Positions 1 through 6,009 of a stretch of DNA of 14,209 bases are shown here, piece by piece. The stretch is from an uncultured Prevotella sp. (GTDB lineage Bacteria; Bacteroidota; Bacteroidia; Bacteroidales; Bacteroidaceae). The notes under the pieces are model-generated. The model searched no databases. It was not told the origin of the DNA and was given only the letters and a program-made list of their open reading frames with translations. The translations under genes and the position numbers were made by a program. Numbering within the stretch: position 1 is the first letter of the stretch; the number at the start of each line of letters is the position of its first letter. Location: assembly GCA_900762125.1 (NCBI GenBank), contig CAAFFL010000260.1, positions 1-14,209 of the forward strand. The letters are read 5' to 3'.

Positions 1-3
1 AGG

Positions 4-1494
4 CTACTTATTCAGTTTCCACGTCACCCCGTCCTTCGTGTCCTTGACGATGAAGCCGGCGGCGGTGAGGGCGTCGCGGATGGCGTCGCTGGTGGCCCAG
101 TCCTTGGCGTCCTTCGCCTTCTGGCGCAGGTCGAGGACCATCTGCATCACCTTGCCGAAGGCCTCCTCGCGGGCATCGTTGTTGCCACCCTTGTTGTCCG
201 AGAGGCCGAGGATGTCGAAGGTGAAGAGGTGCATCACCTCGGAGAGCTCACGCAGGTCGTCAGTGGAGATCTTCGTCTGGTGGTCGACGAGCTGGTTCAC
301 CAGGTGGCAGGCCTCGAAGAGGGCGCTGATGACGAGCGGCGTCTGCAGGTCATCGTTCATCGCGTCGTAGCAGCGCTGGCGGAGCTCGGCGACAAACTTA
401 TGTGTCTCTGGCTGCGAGCCTTTCGAGGCCACGATGCGGTCGAGGTCGCCGATGCCACTCATCAGTCGCTCATAGCCCTTCTGTGCTGCCTTCAGCGCGT
501 CGTTGGAGAAGTCGACGGTGCCACGGTAGTGGGCGGAGAGGATGAAGAAGCGGATCGTCATCGGTGTGTAGGCCTGTTCCAGCGTGGGGTGGTTGCCAGT
601 GAAGAACTGCTCCAGCGTGATGAAGTTGCCGAGCGACTTACCCATCTTCTGGCCGTTGATGGTGATCATGTTGTTGTGCATCCAGTAGTGCACCATCTGG
701 TCGCCCTGAGAGGCCACGGCCTGCGCAATCTCGCACTCGTGGTGCGGGAAGATGAGATCCATGCCACCACCGTGGATGTCGAAGTGGTTACCGAGGTACT
801 TCCGTCCCATGGCCGTGCACTCGCAGTGCCAGCCGGGGAAGCCGTCGCTCCAGGGCGATGGCCACCGCATGATGTGCTCGGGCTGCGCCTTCTTCCACAG
901 GGCGAAGTCGGCCTGGTTACGTTTCTCCGTGGTGCCTGCCAGCTCCCGACTTTTATTAATAATGTCGGTGAGGTTGCGGCCGGAGAGGATGCCGTAGTGG
1001 TGATCCTTGTCGTACTTCTCCACGTCAAAGTAGACCGAGCCGTTCGACTCGTAGGCATAGCCGTTGGCGAGGATCTCCTTCACCAGCTGCTCCTGCTCGA
1101 TGATGTGGCCCGTGGCATGCGGCTCAATGCTGGGCGGCAGCACGTTCAGCGCCTTCATCGCGTCGTGGTAGCGGTTGGTGTAGTACTGCGCGATCTCCAT
1201 CGGCTCGAGCTGCTCCAGCCGTGCCTTCTTCTCGATCTTGTCGTCGCCCTCGTCGGCATCGTGCTCGAGGTGGCCCACATCGGTGATGTTGCGGACGTAG
1301 CGCACCTTGTAGCCCAGATGCTGCAGGTAGCGGAAGAGGACGTCGAAGGTGATGGCGGGACGGGCGTGGCCCAGATGCGGGTCGCCATAGACTGTCGGAC
1401 CACAGACGTACATGCCCACGCGTCCTGGCGTGAGCGGCTTGAAGAGCTCCTTCTTGCGGGAGAGCGTATTGTAGATTAATAAGTTCTGTTCCAT
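4..1494 (-). CDS. cysS: Cysteinyl-tRNA synthetase (class I)
   Basis: This cytoplasmic enzyme charges tRNA-Cys with cysteine using ATP. The 496-residue product is full length; Bacteroidota versions run slightly longer than the roughly 461 residues of E. coli. The N-terminal catalytic Rossmann domain has the HIGH-type motif HLGH at about residues 40-43 and the KMSKS-type loop KMGKS at 283-287. The zinc site that selects cysteine is visible as C31 (in MYVCGPTVYG), C224 (in GWHCEC), and H251/E255 (in FPHHECEIAQ). The DALR-type anticodon-binding region and a short C-terminal domain follow. The start at 1494 is supported by the family-typical N-terminus and by a TAnnTTTG promoter box about 40 bp upstream. 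It is probably a single-gene unit, because an intrinsic terminator separates it from the next upstream gene. Identification is secure. Confidence 0.98.
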   Translation of the reverse strand: MEQNLLIYNTLSRKKELFKPLTPGRVGMYVCGPTVYGDPHLGHARPAITFDVLFRYLQHLGYKVRYVRNITDVGHLEHDADEGDDKIEKKARLEQLEPMEIAQYYTNRYHDAMKALNVLPPSIEPHATGHIIEQEQLVKEILANGYAYESNGSVYFDVEKYDKDHHYGILSGRNLTDIINKSRELAGTTEKRNQADFALWKKAQPEHIMRWPSPWSDGFPGWHCECTAMGRKYLGNHFDIHGGGMDLIFPHHECEIAQAVASQGDQMVHYWMHNNMITINGQKMGKSLGNFITLEQFFTGNHPTLEQAYTPMTIRFFILSAHYRGTVDFSNDALKAAQKGYERLMSGIGDLDRIVASKGSQPETHKFVAELRQRCYDAMNDDLQTPLVISALFEACHLVNQLVDHQTKISTDDLRELSEVMHLFTFDILGLSDNKGGNNDAREEAFGKVMQMVLDLRQKAKDAKDWATSDAIRDALTAAGFIVKDTKDGVTWKLNK

Positions 1495-1500
1495 GTCTTC

Positions 1501-1525
1501 AATTCAAAATTCATAATTCAAAATT
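1501..1525. repeat. AT-rich direct repeat in the cysS leader
   Basis: The 11-bp unit AATTCAAAATT occurs twice (1501-1511 and 1515-1525), separated by CAT, giving a 14-bp period. It lies in the predicted 5' untranslated leader of cysS, between the TAnnTTTG box and the start codon. Low-complexity AT-rich units of this kind are common between genes in Bacteroidales, from general recollection. No function is claimed. Confidence 0.7.
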
Positions 1526-1534
1526 AGACAAATG

Positions 1535-1542
1535 CAAAGGTA
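1535..1542 (-). promoter_or_regulatory. Predicted -7 box of the cysS promoter
   Basis: On the minus strand this reads TACCTTTG, followed by CA, an exact match to the Bacteroidota primary sigma factor -7 consensus TAnnTTTG. No clear TTTG is present 19-21 bp upstream, so the -33 element is weak or absent. The predicted transcript start is near 1528, leaving an AT-rich leader of roughly 35 nt before the cysS start codon. Confidence 0.75.
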
Positions 1543-1584
1543 ACCTTTTCTTTTCACATTCCGCCTCGCTGAGCGGGATTTTCT

Positions 1585-1628
1585 GAAAAAAAACAAAGCC
1601 CGCCGTTTTGCACTGTCACGGCGGGGGC
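1585..1628 (-). terminator. Intrinsic terminator of the small secreted-protein gene
   Basis: Read on the minus strand, the arms CCCGCCGT (1618-1625) and ACGGCGGG (1599-1606) form a perfect 8-bp GC-rich stem with an 11-nt loop. A CTTTG and then a run of eight T follow directly. The hairpin begins just after the stop codon of the 1636-1890 gene. It therefore ends that transcript and isolates cysS. Confidence 0.88.
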
Positions 1629-1635
1629 TCTGCGG

Positions 1636-1890
1636 CTACCACTGGTCCCACGAACTGGTGTCGTCCCAGAAGCCACGCTTGGCACCGAAGTCATCTTCGT
1701 CTTCGTCGCCACTGCCGCTGTTCTGGTTGATGTAGGCATTCACCTCCCCAGGGTTCACCACGATGGAGTAATTGCTTTGGGTCTCTGTTTTGCTATCCGC
1801 CCATACCATAGCGGCCGACAGCATGAGGATGGTCATCATCAGAAGCCGACGGGCGGTCGTCAGTATATGGTTAGCACAGTTATTCATCAT
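1636..1890 (-). CDS. Small secreted acidic protein, function unknown
   Basis: I do not recognise this 84-residue protein. Residues 1-31 look like a Sec signal peptide: a basic stretch ARR (13-15), a hydrophobic core (16-29), and a V-W-A cleavage site before D32. No lipobox is present, so the mature product of about 53 residues should be periplasmic or released. It is hydrophilic, with an acidic block DEDEDD near residues 62-67, then a Trp-rich acidic tail ending WDQW. Coding is supported by the signal peptide and by the intrinsic terminator placed right after the stop codon. The start could instead be M2, M18 or M19; the latter two shorten the signal n-region. I found no good TAnnTTTG promoter upstream. 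A function as a secreted peptide, a metal- or cation-binding tail, or a processed precursor is speculation. Confidence 0.68.
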   Translation of the reverse strand: MMNNCANHILTTARRLLMMTILMLSAAMVWADSKTETQSNYSIVVNPGEVNAYINQNSGSGDEDEDDFGAKRGFWDDTSSWDQW

Positions 1891-2016
1891 CTTCGTTTCT
1901 CGTTAAATGTTGCGCCAGGGACGTGCAACATGGTGCACACGTGGGCATTATCGAGCCCAGGTTACTAAAAAACTGAGAATATCGTGCCTTTGTATGTTAA
2001 AATTGATGATTATGCA

Positions 2017-2727
2017 TCATTTTTGTCCTTTCGTCAAGGTGATCTGTGCGTCGGCGAAGCGTGCCACCTGGTCCAGGTCGTGCGTGGAGAGGAGGATGAC
2101 CCTCCCCTCGTCGTGGGCCAGACGCTGCAAGAGACGGAAGCAGTCGAGGCGACTCTCATAGTCGAGGAACGCCGTTGGCTCGTCGAGGAGCAGCATGGGT
2201 GTCTGCTGCGCCAGCGCCTTGGCGATCATCACCTTCTGGCGCTCGCCATCGCTGAGCGTGGCGACGTCACAGTCCGCCAGCGCCTCGATGCCGACCAGGG
2301 CGAGGGCGTCACGGACGATGGCACGGTCGGCGGCGGTGAGACGGCCGAAGAAGCCCGTGTAGGGCTGGCGCCCCATGGCGGCGAGCTGGAACGCGGTGGT
2401 GTGTTGCAGGGCGACCTTCTCCGTGAGGGTGACGCTGATGAGGCGGGCGCGCTCCGCCTGCGTCAGTGGCCGCGGGGCATCACCCGCCGCTCCTGCGCTG
2501 GCGAGGACCTGCTCCCGGCCGTCGATGCTGAGGACGATTTTGCCGGCCAGCGGGGGCTGGAAGCCGGCGATGGTGCGCAGCAGGGTCGACTTCCCCGTGC
2601 CGTTGCGGCCGACGAGGCATGTGAGCTGTCCGCCAACTATGTGGGCAGACAGTCCCTGGGCCACCACCTTCCGGCGGTAGCCGATTGTCACGTCACGCAG
2701 AATAACCTCGTTCTTTACTGCAACCAT
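2017..2727 (-). CDS. ABC transporter ATP-binding protein, FecE/FepC-like (iron-complex or cobalamin type)
   Basis: This is the nucleotide-binding subunit of an importer, presumably driving uptake of an iron chelate, haem or corrinoid across the inner membrane. The 236 residues show Walker A GRNGTGKS (40-47), ABC signature LSDGE (158-162), Walker B MLLLDEP (178-184) and the H-loop histidine in STHDLDQ (about 216). The MGRQPYTGFFGRL segment (118-130) is typical of the FecE/BtuD branch. The usual Q-loop glutamine is not evident; the segment reads VTLTEK. No permease or binding protein occurs in this window, so it may be an orphan subunit or have partners elsewhere. It lies 129 bp downstream of the PfkB kinase on the same strand, behind an AT-rich region with inverted repeats. 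The substrate cannot be set from sequence alone. Confidence 0.93.
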   Translation of the reverse strand: MVAVKNEVILRDVTIGYRRKVVAQGLSAHIVGGQLTCLVGRNGTGKSTLLRTIAGFQPPLAGKIVLSIDGREQVLASAGAAGDAPRPLTQAERARLISVTLTEKVALQHTTAFQLAAMGRQPYTGFFGRLTAADRAIVRDALALVGIEALADCDVATLSDGERQKVMIAKALAQQTPMLLLDEPTAFLDYESRLDCFRLLQRLAHDEGRVILLSTHDLDQVARFADAQITLTKGQK

Positions 2728-2749
2728 TACACCTTATTTATATATATAA

Positions 2750-2797
2750 CTCAAGTTTTTAACAAAAACCTTTTTCAACTTCAAGTGGTAACTTGAG
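2750..2797. promoter_or_regulatory. Inverted AACTTGA-type repeats upstream of the ABC ATPase
   Basis: The AT-rich gap before the ABC gene contains CTCAAGTT (2750-2757) and its exact inverse AACTTGAG (2790-2797). A tighter dyad, TCAAGT-GGTA-ACTTGA, lies at 2781-2796. Three related half-sites in under 50 bp immediately upstream of a start codon suggest an operator or an mRNA leader structure. A weak TTTG (2763-2766 on the minus strand) lies 20 bp from TATAAATA, a poor -7 match. Function is inferred only. Confidence 0.4.
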
Positions 2798-2856
2798 GTT
2801 TAATTTAGGTTTTTGTTTTTAATCCTTGCTTGCGAAAGTTTTGTTCTTTATCCCGT

Positions 2857-3729
2857 TCAGCGGCCCAGCACTGCCTCGATGGCCTTGATGTCCCGGTCGA
2901 AGGCACCGTTGTGCTCGAGCTTCAGCGTGCACATCGCCGCGGCAAAACGGCCCGCCTCCTCGTAGCCCATGCCCTGCGCACGGCACCAGAGGTAGCCCGT
3001 GGAGTAGGTGTCACCGCAGCCCGTGGCGTCGACGACGCGGTGGGGCTGATAGGCCGGAATCTCGTAGAAGTGGTCCTCGGCATAGATCAGCGAGCCATAG
3101 CTGCCCAGCGTGATGACCACCTCCTTCACGCCCTGCAGCGCCAGCGTCCGCGCCACCGTGCAGGGGTCGCTGCTTTGGGTGATCGTCTCCATCTCGTGCT
3201 CGTTGAGCTTGAGGATGTCCGTCATGGCGAGGATCTTCTTCTGGTCACGCCATGCCACGGGGCGCACCTCCTCGCCGACGACCTCGCGCAGGTAGCCCTG
3301 CACGTCGATGCTGATGCGGCCCTTCGCCGCGAGGTGCTCCACGACCTCCAGGGGGAAGTCGTCGGCGAGCAGCGTGCCGAGGTGGAACACGCGGGCTTCC
3401 AGCGGCCGCACCTCGTCGAGGGTGAATGGGTCGGCCTTCGCCAGCACCCGCTGCGTGCGGTAGTTGGAGTTTTGGCCGTATTTGTTTTCAAAGTATACCG
3501 TGTGGCGGCTCTTGTAGCAGACGACCTCCACACCGTCGTCGGCCAGCTCGTCCACGACGCTCATCTGTCCCTCGTCGACCTTTGTGACGAGCTGGTAGCT
3601 CACCACAGGCGGCAGCTGCTTCATGCCTTCCGACATATAATAGGATGTGCCGCCAGCCATGTAGACGGTGATTTCCGGGGTGATGATCTTATCGCGGGTG
3701 ATGTGCCCGATGCAGCAGATATCTTTCAT
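2857..3729 (-). CDS. PfkB/ribokinase-family sugar (or nucleoside) kinase
   Basis: This enzyme should phosphorylate a sugar or nucleoside hydroxyl using ATP in the cytoplasm; the exact substrate is unknown. From M at 3729 it has 290 residues. The N-terminal substrate-side motif AGGTSYY lies at 25-31, the Mg/phosphate motif NEHE at 176-179, and PfkB signature 2, DATGCGDTYSTGY, at 234-246 with catalytic base D240. The open frame extends upstream to 3816, but those 29 extra residues are hydrophobic and unlike the family. A near-consensus promoter at 3748-3778 also lies inside that extension, so 3729 is the better start. The predicted untranslated leader is very short, about 12 nt. It is transcribed away from the metal ATPase across a shared control region of about 310 bp and may be followed by the ABC gene. 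Confidence 0.93.
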   Translation of the reverse strand: MKDICCIGHITRDKIITPEITVYMAGGTSYYMSEGMKQLPPVVSYQLVTKVDEGQMSVVDELADDGVEVVCYKSRHTVYFENKYGQNSNYRTQRVLAKADPFTLDEVRPLEARVFHLGTLLADDFPLEVVEHLAAKGRISIDVQGYLREVVGEEVRPVAWRDQKKILAMTDILKLNEHEMETITQSSDPCTVARTLALQGVKEVVITLGSYGSLIYAEDHFYEIPAYQPHRVVDATGCGDTYSTGYLWCRAQGMGYEEAGRFAAAMCTLKLEHNGAFDRDIKAIEAVLGR

Positions 3730-3747
3730 AGGTTCTGAATTTTGCCA

Positions 3748-3778
3748 CAAAAATAACAAAAAAACGCTGAAGGACAAA
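3748..3778 (-). promoter_or_regulatory. Promoter of the PfkB-family kinase
   Basis: On the minus strand this reads TTTG (3775-3778), a 19-bp spacer, then TATTTTTG (3748-3755). Both match the Bacteroidota -33 (TTTG) and -7 (TAnnTTTG) elements at canonical spacing. It is the most complete promoter in the window. It directs a transcript starting near 3741, just before the start codon at 3729. Confidence 0.82.
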
Positions 3779-3855
3779 GCCCTCAATCGAGTATTTTCCT
3801 CTCGGCATCTCATCATCTCCCCGTCGCCTTCTGACCCTTACGGTGAGGGCATCGA

Positions 3856-3940
3856 GTAATTTAAGTTAAATTACAAAGTAATTTAGGTTAAATTACTCAG
3901 CAATTTAAGTTAAATTACTAGATGATTTAGGTTAAATTAC
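3856..3940. repeat. Four tandem 22-bp palindromic repeats (possible operator array)
   Basis: Four copies start at 3856, 3878, 3900 and 3922, each exactly 22 bp apart. Copy 1 is GTAATTTAAGTTAAATTAC, a perfect inverted repeat of 9-bp arms about one base. Copies 2 to 4 differ by a few bases in the left arm or centre, whereas the right half TTAAATTAC is identical in all four. The centre alternates AAG, AGG, AAG, AGG, hinting at a duplicated 44-bp unit. Spacers are three bases (AAA, TCA, TAG). The array lies between the kinase promoter and the ATPase promoter. Twenty-two base pairs is about two helical turns, so bound dimers would sit on one face of the DNA. A plain minisatellite is the alternative. 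Confidence 0.9.
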
Positions 3941-3976
3941 TAGTTGACTACGCCGTCGAGGGGTGATGAGGTCACT

Positions 3977-3993
3977 TTGCAACCTAGTTGCAA
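3977..3993. promoter_or_regulatory. TTGCAA-N5-TTGCAA dyad upstream of the ATPase promoter
   Basis: Two TTGCAA half-sites (3977-3982 and 3988-3993) flank CCTAG, forming a 17-bp inverted repeat 11 bp upstream of the TACCTTTG box. It covers the expected -33 region of the ATPase promoter, so a bound protein should block or replace normal sigma contacts. Its position before a metal exporter suggests a metalloregulator of the Fur/Zur or MerR type, but no regulator gene is in view. Confidence 0.55.
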
Positions 3994-4004
3994 GGGCTTT
4001 TGCC

Positions 4005-4012
4005 TACCTTTG
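4005..4012 (+). promoter_or_regulatory. Predicted -7 box of the P-type ATPase promoter
   Basis: TACCTTTG matches the Bacteroidota -7 consensus exactly. The nearest TTTG (3976-3979) is 25 bp upstream, longer than the usual 19-21 bp, and overlaps the TTGCAA dyad. This off-spacing suggests a promoter that needs help or is regulated. The predicted start is near 4019, giving a leader of about 20 nt before the start codon at 4040. Confidence 0.7.
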
Positions 4013-4039
4013 CACGCAGAAAGAATAAACCAGAACGAT

Positions 4040-5947
4040 ATGAAAAAGAAGATTGGAAGAATCATCATTACCGCTGTGCTGCTCGCTGCGGCATGGCTGC
4101 TGACGAAGGACTCGGCGATGCCGATGTGGCAACAACTGTGCATCTATCTTGTGCCCTATCTGCTCATCAGCTACGATGTCCTCGGCGAGGCATGGGAGGG
4201 CATCATGGACCGCGACCCGTTCAACGAGGACTTCCTCATGGCCATCGCCACCATCGGCGCGTTGCTCATCGGCTTCATCGGCGAGCCACAGCTGCCCGAG
4301 GCAGTGTTCGTGATGCTGTTTTTCCAGGTGGGCGAGGTCTTCGAGGACTATGCTGAGGACCGCAGCCGCGACTCCATCTCCCAGATGATGGACCTCCGGC
4401 CGGACACGGCGAATGTGGAGCGTGACGGCGTGGTTAGCGTCGTCGCGCCGCAGGACGTCAAGGTCGGAGAGACCGTCGTGGTGAAGCCCGGCGAGAAGGT
4501 GCCGATGGACGGCGAGATCATCAGTGGCTCGTCGAGTCTGAACACCGTGGCGCTGACGGGCGAGAGTGTGCCGCGCGACGTCAGCGAGGGCGACGCGATC
4601 ATCAGCGGCTGCGTGAATCTCAGCGGCGTGCTGCGGGTGAAGGTGACGAAAAGCTTTGGCGAGTCGACGGCGTCGAAGATCATCGACCTCGTGGAGGACG
4701 CGGGGGAGAACAAGTCGAAGAGCGAGACCTTTGTGCGCCGCTTTGCGCATGTCTACACACCCATCGTGGTGTTCCTAGCCATCGCCGTGGCGATCCTCCC
4801 GCCGTTGTTTGCGGAGAGCTACGCCGCCGCGTTCCCCACATGGCTCTACCGGGCGCTGACGTTCCTTGTCGTGAGCTGTCCGTGTGCGCTGGTGATCTCG
4901 ATTCCGCTGACGTTCTTTGGTGGCATCGGTGGTGCGTCCAGGCAGGGTATATTAATAAAAGGTGGGAACTATATGGACACGCTGGCGAAGGTCCGGACCG
5001 TCGTCTTCGACAAAACGGGGACATTGACGAAGGGCGTCTTTGCCGTGGATGCCGTGCACCCCGAGAAACTTGATGAAAAGGAACTGCTGCACCTGGCTGC
5101 CCATGTGGAGCACTACAGCACGCATCCTGTGGCTGCCGCGCTCCGTGCTGCCTACCCTGAGGAGGCTACCGACGACTGTCAAGTAAGTGATGTATACGAA
5201 CTCTCGGGCCATGGAGTGCAGGCCAAGGTGAATGGCCACAGCGTCTGCGTGGGCAACGAGAAGATGATGCAGACCATTGGCGCTGAGGTTCATGTGTGTC
5301 CTCGCTGCAAGGATGCCGTCGGCACGACCATCCATGTGGCTGTCGACGGGCAGTATGCGGGCCACATCGTCATCTCCGACCAGGTGAAGGACGACGCGGC
5401 AGAGGCGATTAGTGCCATGAAGAAGTTGGGTGTAGAGAAGACCGTGATGCTCACGGGTGACCAGGAAAAAGTGGGCAAGCATGTTGCCGAGCAGCTACGC
5501 CTGGATGAATATCATGCAGGTCTACTTCCTGCTGATAAAGTTGACCATGTGGAGCGATTGCTAAAGGAAAAGGAGGCAGGAAGAAGTCTTGCTTTTGTCG
5601 GTGACGGCATTAACGACGCGCCGGTGTTGGCCCGCGCCGACGTGGGCATCGCCATGGGTGCGCTGGGCAGTGACGCTGCCATCGAGGCGGCGGACATCGT
5701 GCTGATGGACGACAAACCCTCGAAGATCGCCACCGCCATCCGCATCGCCCGCCGCACGCTCCGCATCGCTGCGCAGAACGCGTGGTTTGCCATCGGCGTG
5801 AAGGTTGCCATCCTCGTCCTTGCCACCGTCGGCCTCGCCGGCATGGACCTTGCCGTCTTCGGTGATGTCGGCGTGATGATCCTCTGTGTGCTCAACGCCA
5901 GCAGAAGCCTCTCTTCCCCCGGCCCCCTCTCCCCCAAGCTCAGCTAA
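4040..5947 (+). CDS. zntA: P1B-type heavy-metal-exporting ATPase (Zn2+/Cd2+ class)
   Basis: This inner-membrane pump expels divalent soft metals using ATP. From the start at 4040 it has 635 residues; the upstream in-frame ATG at 3944 precedes the promoter and is rejected. It has actuator motif TGES (173-176), transmembrane metal site CPC (280-282), phosphorylated D324 in DKTGT, the P1B-specific HP pair (362-363), and hinge motif GDGINDAP (521-528). K588 and D609 (in GDVG) in the last two helices match the P1B-2 Zn/Cd/Pb class. It lacks the usual N-terminal HMA metal-binding domain and begins directly with membrane helices. A CPRC pair (420-423) sits in the nucleotide-binding region. The C-terminal tail after about residue 622 is encoded inside a hairpin repeat and looks non-native. 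It is the only plus-strand gene and converges on rhuM. Confidence 0.95.
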   Translation: MKKKIGRIIITAVLLAAAWLLTKDSAMPMWQQLCIYLVPYLLISYDVLGEAWEGIMDRDPFNEDFLMAIATIGALLIGFIGEPQLPEAVFVMLFFQVGEVFEDYAEDRSRDSISQMMDLRPDTANVERDGVVSVVAPQDVKVGETVVVKPGEKVPMDGEIISGSSSLNTVALTGESVPRDVSEGDAIISGCVNLSGVLRVKVTKSFGESTASKIIDLVEDAGENKSKSETFVRRFAHVYTPIVVFLAIAVAILPPLFAESYAAAFPTWLYRALTFLVVSCPCALVISIPLTFFGGIGGASRQGILIKGGNYMDTLAKVRTVVFDKTGTLTKGVFAVDAVHPEKLDEKELLHLAAHVEHYSTHPVAAALRAAYPEEATDDCQVSDVYELSGHGVQAKVNGHSVCVGNEKMMQTIGAEVHVCPRCKDAVGTTIHVAVDGQYAGHIVISDQVKDDAAEAISAMKKLGVEKTVMLTGDQEKVGKHVAEQLRLDEYHAGLLPADKVDHVERLLKEKEAGRSLAFVGDGINDAPVLARADVGIAMGALGSDAAIEAADIVLMDDKPSKIATAIRIARRTLRIAAQNAWFAIGVKVAILVLATVGLAGMDLAVFGDVGVMILCVLNASRSLSSPGPLSPKLS

Positions 5948-5969
5948 AGCTTCGCTGGGGAAAGGGGGG
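5923..5969. repeat. C/G-rich hairpin repeat spanning the ATPase stop codon
   Basis: A left arm CCCCCTCTCCCC (from 5923) pairs with a right arm GGGGAAAGGGGG (from 5957) with one mismatch. An inner AAGCT/AGCTT pair lies in the loop around the TAA stop at 5945-5947. It may help terminate the convergent ATPase and rhuM transcripts, but lacks a clear T-tract. Its composition resembles the hairpins at 7059-7091 and 14171-14203, though it is not a clean copy of them. Confidence 0.6.
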
Positions 5970-6009
5970 AGTAAGTTTGTGAGGCAAGCTATTCCAAGGA
6001 GCACTTGGG

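Noticed and set aside
229..1479. Long plus-strand open frame of 416 codons opposite cysS
   Set aside because: It is the antisense shadow of a certain cysS gene in high-GC DNA. The translation is Val/Leu/His-rich with no domain motif.
1908..1930. TGTTGC ... GCAACA inverted repeat upstream of the small secreted-protein gene
   Set aside because: Arms of only 6 bp with an 11-bp gap are expected by chance and have no promoter nearby to give them meaning.
1984..1991. Plus-strand TGCCTTTG resembling a -7 box
   Set aside because: It has TG in place of the conserved TA, no TTTG at proper spacing, and no plus-strand gene downstream.
1984..2796. Plus-strand open frame of 270 codons opposite the ABC ATPase
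   Set aside because: It mirrors the ABC gene, whose Walker and signature motifs are clear.
3730..3816. N-terminal extension of the PfkB kinase
   Set aside because: It contains the kinase's own -33/-7 promoter, and the family N-terminus begins at MKDICCIGH.
3856..3940. CRISPR array
   Set aside because: The units are 22 bp apart with only 3-bp gaps, so there are no spacers of normal length, and no cas gene is present.
3944..4039. N-terminal extension of the P-type ATPase from an ATG at 3944
   Set aside because: It would place the start upstream of the TACCTTTG promoter box, and the 32 added residues do not resemble the family.
4040..5947. Copper-exporting (CopA) assignment for the P-type ATPase
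   Set aside because: The K588/D609 pair in the last helices and the lack of an N-terminal HMA domain fit the Zn/Cd class; the CPC motif alone is shared by both.
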